From Conyzicola lurida (GTDB lineage Bacteria > Actinomycetota > Actinomycetes > Actinomycetales > Microbacteriaceae): a stretch of DNA of 64,000 nucleotides. The DNA is taken from assembly GCF_014204935.1 (NCBI RefSeq), contig NZ_JACHMJ010000001.1, positions 744,001-808,000 of the forward strand, in the 5' to 3' direction. Shown here piece by piece: positions 26,203 to 35,060 of this stretch. A model generated the notes under the pieces. It did no database searches. It was given only the letters and a program-made list of their open reading frames with translations, and was not told the DNA's origin. How positions within the stretch are numbered: the stretch's first letter is position 1; each line of letters opens with the position of its first letter. Position numbers and translations under genes: made by a program.

Positions 26203-27855
26203 ATGACCGCCACACTCGTCGCCAAAGGCCTGGCCGGCGGGTACGCCCACCGCACGCTGTTCGATTCCCTCGACCTCACCGTCGCGCCGGTCGACGTGGT
26301 GGGCGTCGTCGGCGTCAACGGCGCCGGAAAATCGACCCTGCTGCGCATCCTCGCCGGCGAGACCGAACCGCAGGCGGGCACCGTGAGCCTCGCCCCGGCC
26401 GACGCGTTCGTCGGCTGGCTGCCCCAGGAGCACGAGAGGCTCGAGGGCGAGACCATCGCCGCGTACGTCGGCCGTCGGACCGGCTGCGCCGAGGCGACAA
26501 GAGACATGGATGACGCGGCTCTCGGCCTCGCCGACCCGACTCCCCGCGCCGACGGCGCCGATCCCGCCGACGTCTATTCGGCGGCGCTCGACCGTTGGCT
26601 CGCCAGCGGCGCCGCCGACCTCGACGAGAGGCTGCCGGTCACGCTCGCCGACCTCGGCCTCAGCCTCGACGCCGACGCTCTGATGACCTCCCTCAGTGGC
26701 GGTCAGGCGGCCCGCGTCGCGCTCGCCGCCCTGTTGCTCAGCCGGTTCGACATCGTTCTGCTCGACGAACCCACCAACGACCTCGACCTCGACGGGCTCG
26801 AGCGGCTCGAGTCGTTCGTCACCGGCCTGCGCGGCGGCGTCGTGCTGGTGAGCCACGACCGCGAGTTCCTCGCCCGCTGCGTCACCCGCGTGCTCGAACT
26901 CGACCTCGCGCAGGGCGCGAACCGCGTCTTCGGCGGCGGCTACGACTCCTACCTCGAGGAACGCGAGACGGCCCGCCGCCACAAGCGCGAGGAGTACGAC
27001 GAGTTCGCCGACAAGAAGGCCGACCTCGTCGGCCGCATGCGCGTGCAGCGCGAGTGGTCGAGCCAGGGCGTGCGCAACGCGATGAAGAAGGCGCCCGACA
27101 ACGACAAGATCCGCCGCAAGGCGTCGATGGAGTCGAGCGAGAAGCAGGGCCAGAAGGTGCGCCAGATGGAGAGCCGCATCGCGCGGCTCGAGGAGGTCGA
27201 CGAGCCGCGCAAAGAATGGCAGCTCGAGTTCACGATCGGTGCGGCACCGAGATCGAGCACCGTGGTCTCCACGCTGAGCGAGGCGGAGTTCCGGCAGGGC
27301 GACTTCACCCTCGGCCCGGTCTCGCTGCAGGTCAACGCGGGGGAGCGCATCGGTATCACCGGCCCGAACGGGGCCGGAAAGTCGACGCTGCTGCGCGCGC
27401 TGCTCGGGCGGCAAGCGGCCGACGAGGGCACCGCGAGTCTCGGCGCGAGCGTCAAGGTCGGCGAGATCGACCAGGCGCGCTCCCTGCTCGCCGGACCCAC
27501 CCCGCTCGCGACCGCCTTCGAGGCGCTGGTGCCCGAGTGGCCGATCGCCGAGGTGCGTACCCTGCTCGCCAAGTTCGGGCTCAAGGCCGACCACGTGAAC
27601 CGTCCGGTCGACGAGCTCTCGCCCGGCGAACGCACCCGGGCCGGCCTAGCGCTGCTGCAGGCCCGCGGCATCAACCTGCTCGTGCTCGACGAACCGACCA
27701 ACCACCTCGACCTCGCCGCCATCGAACAGCTGGAGCAGGCGATCGAGGGCTACGAGGGCACGCTGCTGCTCGTCACCCACGACCGCCGCATGCTCGACAA
27801 CGTCCGCACCGACCGCCACTGGCGGGTCGAGTCGGGTGTCGTGACCGAACAATGA
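26203..27855 (+). CDS. ABC-F family ATP-binding protein, second copy
   Basis: A 550-residue protein with two ABC domains: Walker A GVNGAGKST (lysine 43) and GPNGAGKST (lysine 393); signatures LSGGQAARVALAALLLS and LSPGERTRAGLALL; Walker B LLDEPTNDLD and VLDEPTNHLD. The second signature has a proline in place of the usual second glycine (LSPGE). The linker between domains (about residues 250-340) is highly charged and helical. It differs from the copy at 16067 and looks like an antibiotic-resistance-type or generic ABC-F; no drug can be assigned. Confidence 0.88.
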   Translation: MTATLVAKGLAGGYAHRTLFDSLDLTVAPVDVVGVVGVNGAGKSTLLRILAGETEPQAGTVSLAPADAFVGWLPQEHERLEGETIAAYVGRRTGCAEATRDMDDAALGLADPTPRADGADPADVYSAALDRWLASGAADLDERLPVTLADLGLSLDADALMTSLSGGQAARVALAALLLSRFDIVLLDEPTNDLDLDGLERLESFVTGLRGGVVLVSHDREFLARCVTRVLELDLAQGANRVFGGGYDSYLEERETARRHKREEYDEFADKKADLVGRMRVQREWSSQGVRNAMKKAPDNDKIRRKASMESSEKQGQKVRQMESRIARLEEVDEPRKEWQLEFTIGAAPRSSTVVSTLSEAEFRQGDFTLGPVSLQVNAGERIGITGPNGAGKSTLLRALLGRQAADEGTASLGASVKVGEIDQARSLLAGPTPLATAFEALVPEWPIAEVRTLLAKFGLKADHVNRPVDELSPGERTRAGLALLQARGINLLVLDEPTNHLDLAAIEQLEQAIEGYEGTLLLVTHDRRMLDNVRTDRHWRVESGVVTEQ

Positions 27856-27919
27856 CCGGTCGAACCCGACGAGTCTCCGAACACGTGCCCACCGAACTCC
27901 GCCTGACAGACTGGGAAGC

Positions 27920-29818
27920 ATGACCGAACCACTCTGGCGTCCGCACGAGAGCGCCTTCACCGAGTCCAACCTGGCGCGGTTCGCCCTGGCCAACGGGTTC
28001 GATCCCCACGACTACGCGGCCCTGCACGAGTGGTCGATCACCGAGCGCGGCGACTTCTGGAGCGCGCTCTGGGACTTCGCCGGCGTGATCGGCGAGCGGG
28101 GAACCGTCGCCGAGGTGCTGCCTCCCGCCCCCGCCCATATGTTCGGTACCCGCTACTTTCCCGAGGCGCGGCTCAATTTCACCGAGAACCTGCTGCGCGG
28201 CGACGACGACCGGCGGGCCGTGGTGGTCGCCGACGAGTCCGGCGTCGCCCTCACCCTGACCCTCGGCGAACTGAAGCAGCGCGTCGCCGGCGCGCAGCAG
28301 GGCCTGCGCCGTCTCGGCATCGGCCTCGGCGACATCGTCGCCGGCATCCTGCCCAACGGCATCGACAACCTCGTCGCCTACCTCGCGACCGTCTCGCTCG
28401 GCGCGGCGTGGGCCGGCTGCTCTCCCGACTTCGGGGCGGCGGGTCTCCGCGACCGCATCGGCCAGGTCTCGCCGAGCGTGCTCATCGTGGCCGACGGCTA
28501 CGACTACAACGGCACGACCTTCGACATCACCGGGCGCGTGGCCGACGTCGTCGCCGCATTGCCGAAGACCCCGACCGTGATCGTCGCGGGCGCAGCCTCA
28601 TGGGACGAGCACTTCGTCGACGAGTCCGCGGTGCTCGAGTACGAGCGTTTCCCCTTCGCCACCCCGCTGCTGGTCATGTTCACCTCCGGCACGACCGGAC
28701 TGCCCAAGTGCATCGTGCACACGGCGGGCGGCGTGCTCCTGCAGCACCTCAAAGAGCACGTGCTGCACGGCGACGTGCGTCCGGGCGACGTGCACTCCTG
28801 GTACACCTCCACCGCGTGGATGATGTACGGCTGGGTGGTCTCGGTCCTCGCCGCCGAGGCGACCGTGCTGCTCATCGACGGATCCCCGTCTCCGGGCGGC
28901 GACAGCGAACACCTGTGGCGGATGGCGGAAGAGGCCGGGGTCACGCACTTCGGCACGAGCCCCCGCTACCTCGCGAGCATCGCCGACGCGGGCTACCGGC
29001 CGCGCGATCACTTCGCCCTCGAGAGCCTGCGGTCCGTGCTGTCGGCGGGCGCACCGGTCAGCGTCGAGCAGTACCACTGGGTGTACGACGCCATCAAGCC
29101 CGACATGGTCTTCGCGTCGATCAGCGGCGGCACCGACATCCATGGCTGCTTTATGCTCGGTTCGCCCGTGCACCCGGTGTACGCCGGCGAGATCACCTGC
29201 ATCGCGCTCGGCCACGCCGTCACGGCGATGACGGAGGCGAACGTGCCCGTGATCGGCGAGAAGGCCGACCTCGTCATCACCGAACCGTTCCCGAGCATGC
29301 CGCTGACGTTCCTCGGCGACGACGGCGAGGCGCGCTACCGCACGGCGTACTTCGCGGTGCGCGACGACCTCTGGACCCACGGCGACCTCGTCGAGGTGAC
29401 CGAGCGCGGCACCGTGATCGTCTACGGCCGCAGCGACGCCACCCTCAACCCGAGCGGCGTGCGCATCGGCACCGCCGAGCTGTACCGGGTGCTCGACCAG
29501 CGGCCCGAGATCGCCGACTCGATCGCCTTCGGCTACGTCGACGACGGAAACGAGGAGGTGGCGGTCTGCGTGGTGCTCGCCGACGGCGTCGACCTCACCG
29601 ACGAGCTCGCGCGCGACCTGCGGCGCGACCTGCGCGACACGGCGTCGCCGCGGCACGTGCCCAAGTACCTCAAGGCCGTCAGCCAGATCCCGTACACGAC
29701 CAACGGCAAGAAGGTGGAGACGGCCGCCAAGGCCGCCGCCGCCGGTACCGCCGTGCCCAACGTCGGCTCGCTGTCCAACCCGGAGGCGCTCGACGAGATC
29801 GCGGCGCTCTTCGCATGA
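27920..29818 (+). CDS. Acetoacetate--CoA ligase (acetoacetyl-CoA synthetase)
   Basis: A 632-residue acyl-adenylate enzyme. FTSGTTGLPKCIVH carries the P-loop-like motif with K263; YTSTAWMMYGWVV, ISGGTDIHGCF and GRSDATLNPSGVRIG are family signatures, and TNGKKVE near residue 607 contains the catalytic lysine. The N-terminal WxP-like segment and FTENLL match the acetoacetyl-CoA synthetase subfamily. It activates acetoacetate, or a related beta-keto acid, to its CoA ester for carbon storage or breakdown. Its stop shares ATGA with the thiolase-like gene, so all three following genes form one operon. Confidence 0.88.
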   Translation: MTEPLWRPHESAFTESNLARFALANGFDPHDYAALHEWSITERGDFWSALWDFAGVIGERGTVAEVLPPAPAHMFGTRYFPEARLNFTENLLRGDDDRRAVVVADESGVALTLTLGELKQRVAGAQQGLRRLGIGLGDIVAGILPNGIDNLVAYLATVSLGAAWAGCSPDFGAAGLRDRIGQVSPSVLIVADGYDYNGTTFDITGRVADVVAALPKTPTVIVAGAASWDEHFVDESAVLEYERFPFATPLLVMFTSGTTGLPKCIVHTAGGVLLQHLKEHVLHGDVRPGDVHSWYTSTAWMMYGWVVSVLAAEATVLLIDGSPSPGGDSEHLWRMAEEAGVTHFGTSPRYLASIADAGYRPRDHFALESLRSVLSAGAPVSVEQYHWVYDAIKPDMVFASISGGTDIHGCFMLGSPVHPVYAGEITCIALGHAVTAMTEANVPVIGEKADLVITEPFPSMPLTFLGDDGEARYRTAYFAVRDDLWTHGDLVEVTERGTVIVYGRSDATLNPSGVRIGTAELYRVLDQRPEIADSIAFGYVDDGNEEVAVCVVLADGVDLTDELARDLRRDLRDTASPRHVPKYLKAVSQIPYTTNGKKVETAAKAAAAGTAVPNVGSLSNPEALDEIAALFA

Positions 29819-30981
29819 GCGGCACCCGGCCCACCGGTGCCATCGTCGGCGTCGGCGAACTGACGCCCACGCGCACCACCTCGGGCAAGACCACACTCGG
29901 CATGCTCGCCGAAGCGAGCAGGCTCGCCCTCGAGGACTCCGGACTCGACCGCGACCGGATCGACGGACTGCTTGTCGGACCGCAGGTGGGGGAGACCCCG
30001 CAGCACGTGCCGGCGACGGTCGCCGAGTATCTGGGAATCACGCCGCGCATGAGCAACGTCGTCGACCTCGGCGGTGCCTCGGGGCCCGGCATGATCTGGC
30101 GCGCCGCCGCGGCGATCAACGCCGGCATGGCGACCGCCGTGCTGTGCGTGCTCGGCAACCACCGCGAACCCGTGCCGTCGCGGTCGCCCAACCGCAACCC
30201 GATCCGCGAGTTCGACGTGCCGTTCGGAGCGAGCGGCGCGAACACCGCCTATGCGCTGCTCAAGACGCGCCACATGCACGACTTCGGCACCACCGACGAG
30301 CAGTTCGCGTCCCTGGCGGCCGTCTCGCGGGCGAACGCGCAGTCGAACCCCGACGCCATCTTCTACGGCAAGCCCATCGACACCGCGGGCATCCTCGCGT
30401 CGCCGATGATCGCCGAGCCGCTGCACCTGCTTGAGATCGTGATGCCCGTGGCGGGCGGCGACGCCGTGATCGTGATGGGCGCTGAGGCTGCAGAGGCCGC
30501 GACGCTCAGGCACGCACCCGTGTATCTGCGCGGCGCGGGAGAGATGGTGACCCACCGGGCGATGAGCCAGGCGCCGAGCTACACGACCGGTCCGCTCAAG
30601 CCGTCGATGGCGCAGGCGCTCGCGCAGGCCGGTATCGGCATCGACCGGATCGACCTGCTCTCGCTCTACGACTGCTACACCGTGATGCTCGCCATCACGA
30701 TCGAAGACGCCGGCCTGTGCGCGCCCGGCCAGTTCGGCGCGTGGGCTGCCGGCCGCGACCTGTCGCACACCGGCGACGTCGCGCTCAACACCCACGGCGG
30801 CCAGCTCGGTTTCGGCCAGGCCGACCTCGCCGGCGGGATGAGCCACGTCGTGGAGGCCGTGCGGCAGCTCCGGGGCACCGCCGACGGCCGACAGATGGCC
30901 GACGCGGCCCTTGCCCTCGTCACCGGCAACGGCGCGACGATGAGCGAGGCCGTCGCGCTGGTGCTAGGGAGGGACCGATGA
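29815..30981 (+). CDS. Thiolase-fold protein of the SCP-x/Ltp type, catalytic cysteine missing
   Basis: A 388-residue thiolase fold of the SCP-x/lipid-transfer type (start ASRLALEDSGLDRDRIDGLL). The nucleophile loop, normally with a cysteine, reads LGGASGPGM with G87 in its place, and the GHP-histidine motif of true thiolases is NTHGGQLGFGQ (residues 325-335), so the usual mechanism is impossible. The YDCYT motif at 285-289 replaces the HDCF of SCP-x. These changes match the Ltp2 acyl-CoA retro-aldolases, which use tyrosines. It overlaps the DUF35 partner by 4 bases. Confidence 0.8.
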   Translation: MSGTRPTGAIVGVGELTPTRTTSGKTTLGMLAEASRLALEDSGLDRDRIDGLLVGPQVGETPQHVPATVAEYLGITPRMSNVVDLGGASGPGMIWRAAAAINAGMATAVLCVLGNHREPVPSRSPNRNPIREFDVPFGASGANTAYALLKTRHMHDFGTTDEQFASLAAVSRANAQSNPDAIFYGKPIDTAGILASPMIAEPLHLLEIVMPVAGGDAVIVMGAEAAEAATLRHAPVYLRGAGEMVTHRAMSQAPSYTTGPLKPSMAQALAQAGIGIDRIDLLSLYDCYTVMLAITIEDAGLCAPGQFGAWAAGRDLSHTGDVALNTHGGQLGFGQADLAGGMSHVVEAVRQLRGTADGRQMADAALALVTGNGATMSEAVALVLGRDR

Positions 30982-31406
30982 CCATCCATCCGAGCGAATT
31001 GATCGTGCCGGGTCCGACTCCGACCGGGGAGTCGGAAAAATTCTGGGCGGGATGCCGCGACGGCGAGCTGCTCCTCCAATTCTGTGAGCGCTGCGAGCAC
31101 TGGGTCTTCTACCCCCGGACCGTCTGCCCGCACTGCTGGAGCGACCGGCTCGACTGGCGGCGGGCCGCCGGAACGGGCAGCGTGCGCAGCTTCACCGTGG
31201 TGCACAAGCCGGGGCATCCGGGATGGGCCGTCGCCGCGCCCTACGTCGTCGCCGTCATCGACCTCGCGGAGGGACCGACCATGCTCACCGCGCTCGTCGG
31301 CGTCGAACCCGCCGGCGTGCGGGTCGGCCTGCCGGTCGCCGTGCGCTTCGAGACGGTGGGCGAGTTCGTGTTGCCGTTCTTTGCGCCGGTACCGCCCACG
31401 GCGTAA
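30978..31406 (+). CDS. DUF35 (zinc ribbon/OB-fold) partner protein
   Basis: A 142-residue protein with an N-terminal helix, then a zinc ribbon C36-x2-C39 ... C50-x2-C53 (FCERCEHWVFYPRTVCPHCW), then an OB fold (SVRSFTVVHKPGHPGW; VGLPVAVRF). DUF35 proteins pair with thiolase-like subunits and channel CoA substrates; in Ltp2/ChsH2 the pair forms a retro-aldolase. The ATG overlaps the thiolase stop. It ends the acyl-CoA unit before an MHS transporter 91 bases downstream. Confidence 0.9.
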   Translation: MTIHPSELIVPGPTPTGESEKFWAGCRDGELLLQFCERCEHWVFYPRTVCPHCWSDRLDWRRAAGTGSVRSFTVVHKPGHPGWAVAAPYVVAVIDLAEGPTMLTALVGVEPAGVRVGLPVAVRFETVGEFVLPFFAPVPPTA

Positions 31407-31497
31407 CGCGGGGAAACAAACGGGGCAGCGGATTAGCCAACGCGTGTAGTCGGGCAGCAGGCTGGGGCGAGTTCACCGATCCGAGGAGACCCGCACC

Positions 31498-32838
31498 GTG
31501 GCCGATTCCGCAACACTCGACACGCCCGACACCGTTCCGGTGCGGACGCCGGAGCAGCGCCGCGAGGCCCGCAAGGTCGCGGTATCGAGCCTGATCGGCA
31601 CCTCGATCGAGTGGTACGACTACTACCTCTACGGCACCGCCGCCGCGCTCATCTTCCCCGCGATCTTCTTCTCCGAAGACGACCCGGGCGTCGGCGTGAT
31701 CAAGGCCTTCGTCACCTATGCCGTCGGCTTCGCCGCGCGTCCGTTGGGCGGCTTCATCTTCGGCCACTACGGCGACCGCGTCGGCCGTAAGGCGATGCTG
31801 ATGATCTCGCTCGTCCTCATGGGCGCCGCGACCTTCCTGATCGGGCTCCTGCCCGGCTACGCCGAGATCGGTATCTGGGCGCCGATCCTGCTCTGCGTCC
31901 TGCGCCTCCTGCAGGGCTTCGCCGTCGGCGGCGAGTGGGGCAGCGCCGTCGTCATGTCGGTGGAGCACGCGCCGAAGAACAAGCGCGGACTGTTCGGCAG
32001 CTTCCCGCAGATCGGGGTGCCGGTCGGCCTGCTCCTGTCGTCGGCCGTCTTCGGCATCGTCAACGGGGTCACGACCGACGAGCAGTTCCTCGCCTGGGGC
32101 TGGCGCATCCCGTTCCTGCTGAGCGCCGTGCTCGTGATCGTCGGCATCGTCATCCGCCTCGTGATCACCGAGTCGCCGCTGTTCCAAGAGCTGCAGAAGA
32201 ACGACGAACTCGCCGAACAGCCCACCCGCGAGGTGATCGTCAAGCACTGGCGCACGCTGCTGCTCACCATCGGCATGAAGCTGTTCCAGAACGCGATCTT
32301 CTACCTGTACAGCGTCTTCCTGCTCAGCTACATCGCCAACACGATGCAGCTGGACAATCAGATCGGCCTCAACGCCATCATCATCTCGTCGCTCATCGGC
32401 TTCGTCTCGGTGCCGGGCTGGTCGTACCTCACCGACAAGATCGGCCGCAAGCCGGTTTACCTCGCGGGCACAGTCCTCGGCGTGATCTTCTATCCGATCT
32501 CGTTCGTCATGGTCGGCACCGGCAACGTGGTCTTCATCACGATCGCCATGATCATCGGGCTCAACCTCCTGCACGACATGATCTACGGCCCGCAGGCCGT
32601 GTACTTCTCCGAGCTGTTCGGCACGCGGGTGCGCCTCTCCGGCGCCTCGATCGCGTACCAGATCGGCGCCATGCTGTCGGGCGGCCTCGCGCCGCTGATC
32701 GCAGCCGCACTGCTCGTCGCCCAGAACGGCGAGACGTGGGGCATCGTGATCTACGCCGTGGGGCTCGGCGTCATCAGCATCGTCTGCACGATCCTGTCGC
32801 CCGAGACCTTCCGGGGGACCCTCCGGGACAGGGTCTAG
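31498..32838 (+). CDS. MHS-family (metabolite:H+ symporter) MFS transporter
   Basis: A 446-residue MFS protein with about 12 helices. The SLIGTSIEWYDYYLYGTAAAL motif at residues 37-57 and GDRVGRKAMLM between helices 2 and 3 are typical of the MHS (shikimate, citrate, proline-betaine) subfamily. The second half contains DKIGRKPVYLAG, the equivalent loop. Substrate unknown; its place after the acyl-CoA genes suggests a carboxylic acid. GTG start with a GAGGAG site upstream. Confidence 0.87.
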   Translation: MADSATLDTPDTVPVRTPEQRREARKVAVSSLIGTSIEWYDYYLYGTAAALIFPAIFFSEDDPGVGVIKAFVTYAVGFAARPLGGFIFGHYGDRVGRKAMLMISLVLMGAATFLIGLLPGYAEIGIWAPILLCVLRLLQGFAVGGEWGSAVVMSVEHAPKNKRGLFGSFPQIGVPVGLLLSSAVFGIVNGVTTDEQFLAWGWRIPFLLSAVLVIVGIVIRLVITESPLFQELQKNDELAEQPTREVIVKHWRTLLLTIGMKLFQNAIFYLYSVFLLSYIANTMQLDNQIGLNAIIISSLIGFVSVPGWSYLTDKIGRKPVYLAGTVLGVIFYPISFVMVGTGNVVFITIAMIIGLNLLHDMIYGPQAVYFSELFGTRVRLSGASIAYQIGAMLSGGLAPLIAAALLVAQNGETWGIVIYAVGLGVISIVCTILSPETFRGTLRDRV

Positions 32839-32939
32839 CGAGCGTCATCCGCCCGGTTTTGTCACATTCTTTGGAGCGTGGCCGCCGGACGGGGAGAATG
32901 AGGGGCACGGGAACGCCGACAGGCGTCCCGGCCCGTCGG

Positions 32940-34328
32940 ATGGAGTCCACACTGTCTCGTATCACACGCTCGTCGCTCGCCGACCAGACGACCGAGCTGC
33001 TCCAGGCGCTCATCCAGAACCGGTGCGTCAACGACGGAACCCCCGACTCCGGCCACGAGATCCGCACGGTGCGCACGCTGCAGGAGTTCTTCGAGGGCTC
33101 GGGGCTCGACGGCGTCGTCGTCGAACCGCATCCCGGCCGCGCCTCGCTCATCATCCGGATCCCGGGCACCGACCCCGCCGCGCCGTCGCTGGCGCTGGTC
33201 GGGCACACCGACGTCGTGCCGGTCGAGGCCTCCGGGTGGGAGCGCGACCCGTTCGCCGGCGAGATCGTCGACGGCGTGCTCTGGGGCCGCGGCGCCATCG
33301 ACATGCTCAACCTGACCGCCGCCTACGCCGTCGTCACGCGCGCGATCGCCCGCGGCGCCGAGGGCGTCGCCCCGTTCCGCCCGCGCGGCGACCTGATCTT
33401 CGCCGCCGTCGCCGACGAGGAGAGCGGCAGCACCTTCGGCGTCGAGTGGCTCACCGACAACCGTCTCGACCTGATCGACGCCGACTACGTGCTCACCGAG
33501 TCGGGCGGCGCCCCCGCCGGCAACCAACCCGGCATCGGCGTGATGATCGGCGAAAAGGGTGTCGCCGGGCGCACGCTCCGGGTCAAGGGCACCCCGGGCC
33601 ACGGATCCGCCCCGTGGGGGTCACGCAACGCCGGTGTCATCGCGGCCGAGGCCGTGCGCCGCCTGTCGCGCTTCCAGACCCCGACGGTCATCTCCCCGCA
33701 GTGGCGCCGCTACGTCGCGGGGCTCGACCTCGACGAGGTGGTCAGCGGCCAGCTCGTCGACCCGCACCAGATTTTCGAGGCGCTGCCGAAGATCGGCAAA
33801 CTCGGCAACTTCGCGCACGCCTCGACGCACACCACCATCTCGCCGAACGTCATCCGCGCCGGCGAGAAGCTCAATGTGATCCCGGGGGAGGCGACCGTCG
33901 ACCTCGACATCCGAGTGCTGCCCGGCGTCACCTCCGACGACGTCGACGGCTACCTCCGGGAGGCGCTCGGCGACCTGATGTCCGACATCACGTTCGAGGG
34001 CGACATTTTCGGTCCGTCATCGATCTCGTCGACCGAGACCCCGCTGTTCGACGTGCTCGGCCGCGCCGTGCGCCGTGCCTACCCCGGTGCCGACCTGCTT
34101 CCCATGCTGGCGGCGGGCGGCACCGACGGGCGGTTCTACCGCCGACGCGGAGTCCCCGCCTACGGCTTCGGCGTGCTCAGCGAGCGCTGGGACTACGGCA
34201 CCTTCCGCCAGCTATTCCACGGCCACAACGAGCGTGTCGACCTGGAGTCGATCGGCCTCACCGTGAACGCGCTCGACTACGTGGTGCGCGAGTTCCTCGG
34301 CGAGGGCCTCGGTCTGCGTCGTGACTAA
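32940..34328 (+). CDS. M20-family metallopeptidase/deacylase
   Basis: A 462-residue dizinc hydrolase. Ligands are visible in order: LVGHTDVVPV, GRGAIDMLN, AAVADEESGSTF (catalytic glutamate pair), and a late FHGHNERVDLESI. The middle insertion (about residues 215-320) is the dimerisation domain, with KGTPGHGSAPWGSRNAG. The family includes dipeptidases, aminoacylases and carboxypeptidases; the substrate is uncertain. It is 101 bases after the MHS transporter and overlaps the convergent DUF1801 gene by 4 bases. Confidence 0.87.
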   Translation: MESTLSRITRSSLADQTTELLQALIQNRCVNDGTPDSGHEIRTVRTLQEFFEGSGLDGVVVEPHPGRASLIIRIPGTDPAAPSLALVGHTDVVPVEASGWERDPFAGEIVDGVLWGRGAIDMLNLTAAYAVVTRAIARGAEGVAPFRPRGDLIFAAVADEESGSTFGVEWLTDNRLDLIDADYVLTESGGAPAGNQPGIGVMIGEKGVAGRTLRVKGTPGHGSAPWGSRNAGVIAAEAVRRLSRFQTPTVISPQWRRYVAGLDLDEVVSGQLVDPHQIFEALPKIGKLGNFAHASTHTTISPNVIRAGEKLNVIPGEATVDLDIRVLPGVTSDDVDGYLREALGDLMSDITFEGDIFGPSSISSTETPLFDVLGRAVRRAYPGADLLPMLAAGGTDGRFYRRRGVPAYGFGVLSERWDYGTFRQLFHGHNERVDLESIGLTVNALDYVVREFLGEGLGLRRD

Positions 34329-34705
34329 CCGTGCGCCATCAGCGGCGCGTCGATCTCGGCGATGCGCCGCTGCACGATGAGCCGCACGGTCGTCGCGCTC
34401 AGAGGCTCGTCGGGCGTGAAGTGCAGGGTCGCACCCTCGAGCTCGCCCTCGGCGAGCAGCCCTTTGAGTTCGCGGGCCAACGGCGGGCTCATCAGATGCA
34501 GGCTGCAGTGCTCCTGGGCCACCGACAGACCGACGAGGCCGCGACGGCGGTAGTCGAAGATCGGGATGCCGTAGCCGATGTGCTCGCCCGCCCCCGGTAT
34601 CGCTTCCAGAATCACCCGACGGATCGGCGCGAGTGCCGCCCGCTGCGCGTCGGGGATGGCCGCGAGGTACTCGTCGACCGTGTGTGCCGGATATCCACGC
34701 TCCAT
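34325..34705 (-). CDS. DUF1801 domain protein (YdhG-like), second copy
   Basis: A 126-residue protein with the DUF1801 pattern DEYLAAIPDAQRAALAPIRRVI, then AGEHIGYGIPIFDYRRRGLVGL and LHFTPDEPLSATTVRLIV. It lacks the charged extension of the copy at 11988-12413 but shares the same fold. Function unknown; YdhG-like proteins may bind iron or a small ligand. AAGGAAG lies before the ATG. It is convergent with the M20 gene. Confidence 0.8.
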   Translation of the reverse strand: MERGYPAHTVDEYLAAIPDAQRAALAPIRRVILEAIPGAGEHIGYGIPIFDYRRRGLVGLSVAQEHCSLHLMSPPLARELKGLLAEGELEGATLHFTPDEPLSATTVRLIVQRRIAEIDAPLMAHG

Positions 34706-34847
34706 TGCGCTTCCTTACTCTCCCGGCAACCGTAACCCCGTCGCGCGCAAAAGGGCAGGGGGATTCGTCACTCGCCCGAAACACGGGGCTTGATAGGCTG
34801 GGCCCACAATCGAATATCGGGCCGCCGCCGCGCTCAGACGCGGTAGC

Positions 34848-35035
34848 AGGCGATGCGGGAGAGTCCATTCCGGTGGACACCGAAGGAGCAAGCCTCCCTG
34901 CCAATCTCTCAGGTTCAGTACCGCATCACCGAGGCCACTCTGAAAAGAGGGTGTGGCGTCTGACGCGCACACCCCACCCACGGTGAAAACTGACCACAGT
35001 CGGTGAAGCTCTCAGGTATATGACAGAGGGGGAGT
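34848..35035 (+). promoter_or_regulatory. Tandem glycine riboswitch upstream of gcvT
   Basis: Two glycine aptamers in series. Aptamer 1 (about 34851-34927) opens with GATGCGGGAGAG, has CCGAAGGAGCAA and CTCTCAGG, and closes with CCGCATC. Aptamer 2 (about 34938-35029) has GAAAAGAGGG near its start, GGTGAAG, CTCTCAGGT and closing CAGAG. A short linker of about 10 bases joins them. This is the known architecture that activates the glycine cleavage operon when glycine is high; in Gram-positive bacteria it usually works by transcription antitermination. No clear expression-platform hairpin is visible, so translational control through the AGGAG site is also possible. The remaining bases from 34706 hold the promoter. 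Confidence 0.93.
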
Positions 35036-35060
35036 TCCGCCCGCGCGCCGAGGAGAACTC

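Noticed and set aside
26203-27855. ABC-F protein as a named antibiotic-resistance gene
   Set aside because: The sequence shows only general ABC-F motifs; a drug cannot be assigned without comparison to characterised members.
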